64,000 bases of DNA from NCBI GenBank assembly GCA_021014945.1, contig MU266466.1, positions 1-64,000 on the forward strand, written 5' to 3'. Below, piece after piece: positions 57,150 to 64,000 of this stretch. The first letter of the stretch is position 1. Each line of letters opens with the position of its first letter. Both the position numbers and the translations under genes were made by a program. Source of the DNA: Leucogyrophana mollusca (taxonomy: Eukaryota; Basidiomycota; Agaricomycetes; Boletales). The notes below the pieces were generated by a model. That model made no database searches. It worked only from the letters and a program-made list of their open reading frames with translations, and was not told where the DNA came from.

Positions 57150-58143
57150 AGTTGCAATGGCATCCGAGATAAGGATTTCGTGCAGAAGATCAAGGACGGA
57201 ACTTGAAGATGTACAGCAGGCATTCGAACGAGCCAGAGCTCGGGGGAAATCTGTTTGAGGTGGCGGCAGCAGTGAGACTCACCGACATGATGGTTCGTGA
57301 AGAGGCGGCTGGAATCGAGGTGGAGGTAGGAAAGGCGAAAGCTAGCATTGCGCGTTGGTACTTGGCCCAGAGGACAGCGTCAAAGGACTTGCGGGTCTGG
57401 GTTCTCGTCACATTGCCTGCAAAATGTCGCGACTCACCACTTCAATTTCAGGGGGACAACCTTCACGTGCACGTGCCACGCCAGACCACAACTCGGATGC
57501 ACCCAGATAACTACGAGCTATGGTCGCCCATGCAATGAATCTAACCTTCGCTGACACGTTCATCAACATACGACTCAACCCATTTATAATGGAAGAAGGC
57601 CATCTGTATGATGATTCTATCATATTTGTTCAGGGGCTACGGAAGCTGCTTTGTGCAAGGCTTTGTGATAATCTATAACAATGCCTTGTCGCACCCTAGA
57701 TCCGGCGTCACTCGTGTCGGGATCCTGGAAAATCAGCAACATCCATAAGTTCGCATCTATTGAACTTTCTCGACTTCCTGGGCTTCGGAAGCGCCCACCA
57801 CAGCTATCAGCTTCTGTACGTGTTCACTACCTCTTTGGGGAACCCTTACCCAGGTCTCAAGGCCTCAGGCCTCAGGGACGGTCCGAGGTATCCGCCCTAT
57901 AGGCTACATCTTCACTGGCACCCAGTGCCACTATCCGTGGATCCAAGTTCTCGACTGCGCTGCGGAATTATCTCAGACGGTGAGCGTTTAGAGGCTGATC
58001 GCTTGTACTCGGCTGATACTTGCAGCCGTGTCAGTACAGACCCTCGAATAGTGCCTTTGGCCCACGTCCGAGCGTCTTATATTCCATTTCCCGCTTGCCG
58101 ATCTTAAATCTCTTCGTCTCGTCGCGCGTCCTCGGACCTTAAA
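57150..58143. other. Stretch between MGS genes
   Basis: No supported gene. A short frame at 57160-57261 (MASEIRISCRRSRTELEDVQ) has the same charged-helix character and may be a remnant; the frame at 57203-57538 has no motif. Confidence 0.4.
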
Positions 58144-58443
58144 ATGGGTAGCCTCCCCTCGCCATATGATTCATCTAATCCCGACCCTACCGTTTGGACG
58201 CTTCAGGGCGCTCAAAGAGCCTATGTCATCCAGGCAGCGGCTGCCCAGGCGGCGGCGGCTCAAGCGGCGGCGCAAAGGGAATATGAGTGGGAATATGAGC
58301 GCGCCGCACGGGAGGCGAGGGCAAGTGAGAGCGCCGCACGGGAGGCTGCGGAGGCAGCTAGGCGCGCCGCATGGGAGGCTGCGGAGGCAGCTAGGTGCGC
58401 CGCGACCGAACAGGCCGGAAAGACAGGCACAACAGGGTGCTGA
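58144..58443 (+). CDS. MGS-type Ala/Glu/Arg-rich protein 2 (short)
   Basis: A 99-residue frame MGSLPSPYDSSNPDPTVWTL followed by Ala-rich helical repeats (AAAAQAAAAQAAAQREYEW; REAAEAARRAAWEAAEAARC). It shares with the genes at 56444 and 61143 the MGSxxS start (N-myristoylation consensus), a short Pro/Tyr/Asn-containing head and an Ala/Glu/Arg helix. It is located between the two duplicated genes on the same strand. A DNA unit of about 45 bp (GAGGCTGCGGAGGCAGCTAG) is repeated twice near 58343 and 58376. No stop or frameshift inside. Whether it is translated is not shown by sequence alone. Confidence 0.5.
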   Translation: MGSLPSPYDSSNPDPTVWTLQGAQRAYVIQAAAAQAAAAQAAAQREYEWEYERAAREARASESAAREAAEAARRAAWEAAEAARCAATEQAGKTGTTGC

Positions 58444-59904
58444 TCAGTCTATGGGCGAAAGATTGAGGTGGGGCAACCACAGCATGCAGTCTATATGGGC
58501 ACATAGTCGCAGAACGAAATTAACGCATGGAACTGTAAGGATATTCAGAAAGCGAGCGTTGATGCAATTCAGAATGAAGCGTTAGTGAATCGTGATAGAA
58601 CCACCCTCTGATTGTGTGGAGGGGGCCTTTAACGAAAGGAAAATGACACGATATGAATAATGTGATAGGAACAGTCACCTCCGGGATGCTAGCTTGGGTT
58701 TGTTCGGCATGTTCAAGTTCACGCTGCCCAACGAACCGTGAGGGACACATCTTATTATAATGTGGTCACTATATACGTCGGCTCTAACAACGAAAAGCAA
58801 ACTTTCTGTGTCGGTAAAGAACGAATGAACGAAAGAGCCGCTTACTGAGTTCATTTTTGCAGTGGGCATTACAATTGACGTTGCAGGGACCACGAGTGCA
58901 GTTGCCCGGCCGGTATCTTCGTGATGCCCTTGCACGATCCACAACTTGAAGCGCAGCCATTGCCCAAATATTTGGGGCCTATCTCAAGGAAGTGGTGCTC
59001 TGAGGATTCGTTCCAGTGGGTCCCAGTTAAGGGCATCACGCCGTCAACATCAGCAGCAACGACTCACGTGGCGCAGATGTCAGCAGCGAGGAGTATAGCG
59101 GGAGGTCGGAGAACCAGCGCGAGACGGATAGTGCGCTAACGCAAGGCGAATGACACCACGCAGAAGCGAGAGGGCTCGATGAAATGGACATATCACCTCG
59201 GCACCCGGAAATCCAGCCTGACGAGGTGCAAATAATGACTGGCTAAAGACAACCCCGCTATGCTTGACAACTTTTACTCAGATAGTGCGTGGTCCCATGT
59301 CCAGTCCACCACCTCCATCATCCTCCGCTAACATCACCCCACACAGGAGCAGAAACCCTCCAAACAAAGATCGGCCCTTTCTCCTCAAGGCACAAGCAAA
59401 ACTCGAAAAGGACGCCGCCGAGTAGACAAATGCAGAAGCAAAAGCCGAGGCTGTGCAGAAGAAGGTGGTGTATCTTTCGTCATTCCACTTCTTCTATCTG
59501 CGTGATGATCGTCCGTCATGGCGGCGGCAGGCTTCCCAGGTCCTCATCAGGCTTATCGAGCGAAACAAGGCGAACACGTGACGGTTATCCTCGGACTCGT
59601 GGCGTTCGGTGCGTCTCTTCCCTTCTCCGCGGTCCGTTTTCTCGCTGGTGTCTGCGTTCTGTGTTCTCGCTGCTGGCTCACCCCACGATAAACGTCCAAC
59701 TAAGAAAGAGTCGTCAATTCATCGCGTAGATATTCGTCGCCACGGCGCGTCCGTGACACGCAACTTCGTGCAGGGTGCGGGGGGTCGTCGTGCAAGGGTA
59801 CGTCGCCGGCGGTGTGTTTGGGCTCGTTTATAGTGCGAACGGGGTACTGAAGGGCATACCGGTTGCGAGTTGCGAAATTGTGTAGGAGAAGCAGAAGAAG
59901 AGAG
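58444..59904. other. Gene-poor stretch
   Basis: No gene is supported. Open frames at 59289-59729 lack motifs. Confidence 0.4.
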
Positions 59905-59911
59905 CGGGAGC

Positions 59912-59953
59912 GGTGACATGGACACGCGGAGTGTCACCTCACGCATCGCGTGA
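59912..59953. promoter_or_regulatory. Pair of adjacent inverted repeats (copy 2)
   Basis: GGTGACA (59912-59918) pairs with TGTCACC (59932-59938) and is followed by TCACGC-ATC-GCGTGA (59939-59953). The loop bases differ from copy 1 while the 6-bp stem is unchanged; one stem position of the first hairpin is lost. Confidence 0.6.
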
Positions 59954-61142
59954 CAATTTCAGTCACACCGAGGTTTGGCTTTTCCATTTCCAGGCTCTGA
60001 CCGGTTTCTGCCTCATTCCCCTGCCAGTATCATTTGGACAGGTTCAGAAGACAAATAAGAGTACAAGTCAATACCGATTTCATCATCCTTCTAGAATCGT
60101 AACAGGCCTGGGCGGCAAAGGAAATCCCGAAGAGTCGAAAGAGGCGCGTCTCTAGGAGGGGATTCCTGCAGGCTTGCTGGTGCATTCGATCATAGGGTGG
60201 TCCCCACCGTTCACTTGCCTTAGATCACTGTCAGGCAGTGCTCGGTCCACGCTTAATACGAGCGTAAACTACGCTCAGCGCCCGTTTGAGGCATGACCGA
60301 AAGGTGCCCTGAACAGTGAACACCATGAGAAGTATAAGATCGCCTGGGTGCAAGTCCGTCTAGCATAGGGAGATGCACGCCCGCAATGGGACAGGCTTGG
60401 ACACGCGAAAGGAGTTGGCTCCTAGAAGGGTGCAACACTGGGAAGACGGAGTAGGCCACACAAACGCATGGGATCAAGCCGCGAAAAATCAGCAAGCCCA
60501 TTGGCGTGGAGGAGCCAGGGACGAAGAACGATTGATGGGAGATATCCCGAAACGTCTCAACAGCGATGCAGATCTTGCTATTCCCACTCATTTGACGGGA
60601 CCCCATCTGCCAACCCATGCGCTTCGGCTTGTTCTTTAGCGCACAACATCGTTTATAACTTCGATCCCTTCGTTGAGCTTTCCTGCCTCCGTCCTTATGG
60701 CATGCCATCGATGGCTGTTGTGTTTCCATGACAGGAGGTTCTACACAGACCTTTCGCGGCCCAAGCGCTTATCGAATGTGATTATTCTTCTCATTTAGTA
60801 GTGTCGGACCCTTGCCCTTCCAACGTCAATGCGGGCGTCTATACGGCAGTGGTGCGCACCCCCCCTTCGATCTCGATGCGCATGTGTTTCACAGGCGCTT
60901 ATGTCGTACTTCCGGACCATTCAATTCAGCCCCTCCTATGCTATGAGGCTGTCCTCGTGGAAGCCTTGAGGATGCTGTTTGTTCACGCCTGAGGATGTGA
61001 GTGCCACGACCTCACCGCAGCTGTGACTCTAATATAACTAAGCCCTCCAGTTGAAAGCCGTCTTTCCATCTAGTTAAGCTTACACTACAACTCGCTCCAT
61101 CGACAATCTTGTCCCTTTCTAATAATTAATCCGCCGCACGCA

Positions 61143-61958
61143 ATGGGTTCAGGTTTGTCCCTGCCAAACTACCGGGAACTTGAAGCCGAGACGGAGGGGG
61201 CACACGCTGCACAGCAGGCAGTAGAACAGGCCAGGATTCGGCAGGAGCAGGCTGAACAAGTCGCCAGAGAAGAAGCCGAGCGCTGGGCACGACAGATGGA
61301 AGAAATTTGCAGGAGAGCACAAGCTGCGTGCGAAGCAGCAGAGGGATTTGTGACAGCCGCTCGAGAGCAGGCCGAGAGAAACAGGCTAGCTCAGTTAGAA
61401 GCGGAGAGGGTCGCTCGCGTTGCTCAGCAAGAGGCAGAGGCACGCATGTGGGAAGCGAGGGCGGATGTGGAGGGGATAGCTAGAGAGATCGGGGCTCAGA
61501 GGGAAGGGGATAGGATCGAGCGTGAGGCGGCGGAGACCGTTGTCAGAGAGTTTGCCGAGAGGACTGCTGAGGCGGGGGCACGCGTGTGGGAGGCGAGGGC
61601 GGATGTGGAGGGGATAGCTAGGGAGATCGGGGCCCAGAGGGAAGGGGATAGGATCGAGCGTGAGGCGGCGGAAACCGTTGCTAGAGAGTTCGCCGAGAGG
61701 ACTGCTGAGGCAGGGGCACGCATGTGGGAGGCGAGGGCGGATGTGGAGGACATAGCTAGAGAGATCGGGGCCCAGAGGGAAAGGGATAGGATCGAGCGTG
61801 AGGCTGCTGAGAGGGCTGCTAGGGAGTTCGCCGCGAGCAATGCTGAGGCGGCGGAGAGGATGTGGAGGGGCATAGAAGAGCAAAATCGGAGAGCACAGGC
61901 GGAGCTACTTGAGCACATCCGCCATGTCGAGGCTCTGGCTGTCGCAGGCCGGCGTTGA
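61143..61958 (+). CDS. MGS-type coiled-coil protein 3 (repeat-expanded)
   Basis: A 271-residue frame MGSGLSLPNYRELEAETEGA, again with an MGxxxS N-myristoylation consensus. It is collinear with the gene at 56444 through the first 90 residues (AAQQAVEQARIRQEQAEQVA; LAQLEAE). It then contains three exact-period units of 46 residues, each starting near MWEARADVEGIAREIGAQRE and containing DRIEREAAE followed by REFAERTAEAGAR. The end is MWRGIEEQNRRAQAELLEHI plus a short tail. Composition is Ala/Glu/Arg; a long coiled coil or stable single helix is expected. Tail residues after RHVEALAVAGRR are not shared with copy 1. No known domain. Probably lineage-specific. Confidence 0.75.
   Translation: MGSGLSLPNYRELEAETEGAHAAQQAVEQARIRQEQAEQVAREEAERWARQMEEICRRAQAACEAAEGFVTAAREQAERNRLAQLEAERVARVAQQEAEARMWEARADVEGIAREIGAQREGDRIEREAAETVVREFAERTAEAGARVWEARADVEGIAREIGAQREGDRIEREAAETVAREFAERTAEAGARMWEARADVEDIAREIGAQRERDRIEREAAERAAREFAASNAEAAERMWRGIEEQNRRAQAELLEHIRHVEALAVAGRR
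61446..61859 (+). repeat. 138-bp coding tandem repeat, three units
   Basis: The marker TGTGGGA/AG occurs with starts at 61446, 61584 and 61722, and a fourth boundary (ATGTGG) lies at 61860, so each unit is exactly 138 bp (46 codons). Units differ at few positions, for example VVREFAERT versus VAREFAERT, and GAQREGDRI versus GAQRERDRI. Confidence 0.9.
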
Positions 61959-62248
61959 TTGGAGAGGGCCGCAACTCCACCCAATATACCCTCGTCCACG
62001 GCCGGAATCTTCCTATAGGACCAAGTTTGGCCCAAGCTCGTCTTACCTGCAGGGCCCATTTGGAATAGAAACAGCGGTGTGCTTGATCTTCCCTCGTGTT
62101 TCCTCACAAAGTTGTGGAGGGCATTGATACACAGTACACTACGAATCGCCACTCCGCGTTTGCATGTTTTTTGCTGTTCAGCGGGAGTACTGATCTGGAT
62201 GCACCAGTACTTATCACTATACCACGGCAATTAAAACAATGTACTAAG

Positions 62249-62566
62249 ATGGGATCCTGTCTTCTTGGTGCGAAGAGTTCTAGAGATCTAAGTGACGCCC
62301 ACCAAACAGGTCTGCTCTCACCTACAATCAGCGCAAGTGCGTTTGCCCTTGTCGAAGACTCATTCGAGTGGAGCTCAGCCGGCAAAGCCACGCGTATGAG
62401 CAATCCATTGCGTCGAGCAGCTGAGTCGTGCCGTCAATGTACCGTTAGAAGAAGGACGAAGCGTCTTCAGAGCCCTCGTCCAAGCACAGCCGCCTCCCCT
62501 TGCATAACGTGCACCAAAGGCACTGGTGGATTCTGTGGCAACTACAATGAGAGTGCGGGAGGATAG
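62249..62566 (+). CDS. Small MGSC-start protein (candidate fourth MGS ORF)
   Basis: A 105-residue frame MGSCLLGAKSSRDLSDAHQT, rich in Ser, Arg and Cys (ESCRQCTVRRRTKR; SPCITCTKGTGGFCGNYN). MGSC is the usual start of dually lipidated (myristoyl plus palmitoyl) proteins, but position 6 is Leu rather than Ser/Thr. A longer in-frame start exists at 62096. It lies just beyond the second duplicated block and is not coiled-coil. It could be a chance frame; no family is recognised. Confidence 0.35.
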   Translation: MGSCLLGAKSSRDLSDAHQTGLLSPTISASAFALVEDSFEWSSAGKATRMSNPLRRAAESCRQCTVRRRTKRLQSPRPSTAASPCITCTKGTGGFCGNYNESAGG

Positions 62567-64000
62567 AAGCGAGTGATGGTCATTACAGATGAGTACGGTT
62601 GGCGTTGTTTGCAAGACTCAAGGACCAGCGATATGAGGACAAACAGCGGCTGGGACGAGCCAGAAGGCAGAAAGCAGGGGTCGACCATGTTGATGTCATT
62701 CCGCTAAGAAAATACCAAGAGTCAATTGAGAGAGATCCATAAAATTGGTAACACCCGGGCCAGACGTATCCACGCAGTCCATGCCAGCACGCTACTGTCC
62801 TGAAGAGAGGCGGGGAAATAGCAATTCTGGGGGTTGAGGGAACCTTTTTAATCGAATGAACAGGTGATCCTGGGGGATTAAAAGGAGAAATCGAGTGCAG
62901 GAATGACACTGAGGCCCGAGAGTTCAGAGTAAGAGTCCCTAGGCGAAGATTTACCGTGGAACAGCAACGCTCGACTTCCCTTCCCCACACAGCGCCGATG
63001 CACAGGTCCGAACAATCCCAGCGGCAGCAACAACATGTTATCGAGGACTGGCACAGGGACAGATGCGCTGTGTGCTCGAAGTTCAAGGCCCGAGTCCGAG
63101 GTTCAAGACCCCCGCTAGCGCCTTAAGTTAAAGGCTCTCGCTAGCGTTCAAAGTCAACGCCATTTGGAACCGTCCTTTCGGAACGCGCAACTTGTGGGAG
63201 AATTGATACAGGTGGGCGCTCAAATCGCTACGGCCTATAGAAGGGCGCTCGGTGTGGGTAGGCATGACGTGGGTTGTGGGTGGACTTGACGGATGTCGCA
63301 GATGGACTTTACGAGTGTGGTAGATAGACTGACGTATGTCGCGCAGCACCTGAATCGAATCATGCAAGAGGACGCTCAGCTCGCTACAGCCTATAGGAGG
63401 GTGCTCCGTGCGGTAGACTTGACATGGGTCCCGGGTGGACTTGGCGTAGGCTGCAAATGGACTGATGTAGGGCGCGCAGAACTTGATCGAATCATGCCAG
63501 AGTCGCAGTGATTCAATATTGGGGTATGGCACGGGTAGGCTTTACACCGTTATCACCGCCGGTAATATGGGTCAAGTATATATTTCGATCTGCAGTGGGT
63601 CTGCGACGGACTGGAGCAACAGGACAGCTATTTGTCGAACGAGGACAGGTCAGTGCTCCCGATCGGCGCTTAGTGTAAGGTGGAGGGTTAGATCCTGGCA
63701 TGGGGCATGGTCATGAGCGACCTTGTTTAATCAATGCGATATCACGACGCACCACCCGCCATAACCTCGATCGACCATTTTCCAAGCAGCGTCTTGTCCC
63801 GCCAACATTTTACTGTAATGAACACCAGGCACCTCAAGGTTCAAGGTTCAACGTTCAACTGCCACGTGATGCCACCCTGGTGTCCACGTTCACATCCGCC
63901 CCATCGCCATATCCCATGTCGATGCCATCCCCAAAGATCCTGCGCAGTTTCTCCATCGCAACTGCGCTACTATGCCTGTACGACGACTGCAGCGTCCGCC
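62567..64000. other. Right-end stretch with a 156-bp tandem duplication
   Basis: No supported gene. Bases 63218-63373 and 63374 onward are similar (shared GCTCA..TCGCTAC.GCCTATAG and GGTGGACTTG.CG), period 156 bp, with shorter 22-24-bp sub-repeats of GATGGACTTGACGGATGT type inside. Both strands are open across it (plus 63293-63511, minus 63128-63532), which is what an in-phase repeat with a period divisible by three produces, so coding is not implied. Low-complexity CAAGGTTCAA runs occur near 63090 and 63835. Confidence 0.55.

Larger units (their letters stand above)
55135..57150 (+). repeat. Segmental duplication, copy 1 (partner 59905-62130)
   Basis: This block of about 2 kb is similar along its length to 59905-62130. 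Matches include the hairpin pair near its left end, the run GGGTGCAAGTCCGT (about 55642 and 60346), GGGTGCAA.ACTGGGAAGA (about 55718 and 60427), the segment around GACGGGACCCCAT, the coiled-coil gene, and the 3' flank ACGGCCGGAATCT (57001 and 61997). Divergence is moderate with many small indels. It carries a gene together with its own upstream and downstream regions. Confidence 0.85.
59905..62130 (+). repeat. Segmental duplication, copy 2 (partner 55135-57150)
   Basis: Second copy of the block described at 55135-57150, in the same orientation about 4.8 kb away. It is longer mainly because its coiled-coil gene has gained internal 138-bp repeats. Confidence 0.85.

Noticed and set aside
61446..61859. 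Possible CRISPR-like array
   Set aside because: Repeats are 138 bp, contiguous, coding and without spacers; the genome is eukaryotic.
61395..62230. Long minus-strand frames opposite the coiled-coil gene
   Set aside because: Ala/Glu/Arg-rich GC-biased repeats leave the antisense open; the plus frame has the duplicate-conserved start and helix pattern.
63128..63532. 134-codon minus-strand frame
   Set aside because: Open because of the 156-bp in-phase repeat; plus strand is open too, and no domain is recognised.

Overview
The window looks like a piece of a filamentous basidiomycete genome, most likely an Agaricomycete. Genes sit on both strands, are not arranged in operons, and are broken by short GT-AG introns of about 50-60 bp. 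The gene families fit this: DUF6534-type multi-pass membrane proteins, UstYa/DUF3328 proteins, a HET-domain protein, F-box-like proteins, fungal lipin and RRN3. No bacterial or viral gene set is visible. All exon structures were read by eye, so starts and splice sites are estimates unless a conserved motif crosses the junction.

Region 1-8.5 kb: the 3' part of a formin gene (FH2 domain), two tandem minus-strand nucleoside hydrolase genes, a plus-strand DUF6534-type membrane protein gene, and a decayed piece of a THO-complex subunit gene. Region 8.7-17.9 kb is accessory. It holds two UstYa-like genes flanking a serine beta-lactamase-like gene, a 78-bp tandem repeat, a type II membrane protein and a multi-pass membrane protein. 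This could be a small secondary-metabolism locus, but no core synthase is visible. Region 19.5-21.7 kb has a decayed nucleoside hydrolase fragment lying directly upstream of an apparently complete THOC3/Tex1 gene. Together with the fragment at 8.1 kb this shows that pieces of both genes have been copied within the window.

Region 21.8-44 kb is mostly ordered, conserved gene content. It contains a HET-domain gene, two paralogous single-exon membrane proteins (24.2 and 33.0 kb), a large serine/proline-rich membrane protein between them, an F-box-like gene, lipin (phosphatidate phosphatase), the complex I LYR subunit NDUFB9, RRN3 (RNA polymerase I initiation) and one unrecognised nuclear-looking gene. 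NDUFB9 and RRN3 are divergent with only about 205 bp between them.

Region 44-55 kb has two more DUF6534 genes with the same exon layout as the 6.2-kb copy, a gene-poor stretch, a small secreted cysteine-containing protein and an F-box-like protein. Region 55-64 kb is the most unusual part. A block of about 2 kb is duplicated (55.1-57.1 and 59.9-62.1 kb). Each copy carries a pair of hairpins far upstream and a coiled-coil ORF starting Met-Gly-Ser. A third Ala/Glu/Arg-rich MGS ORF lies between them and a fourth MGS ORF lies just after. One coiled-coil ORF has an exact 138-bp (46-residue) internal repeat in three units. This looks like a young, locally expanding gene family and is the best candidate here for something undescribed.
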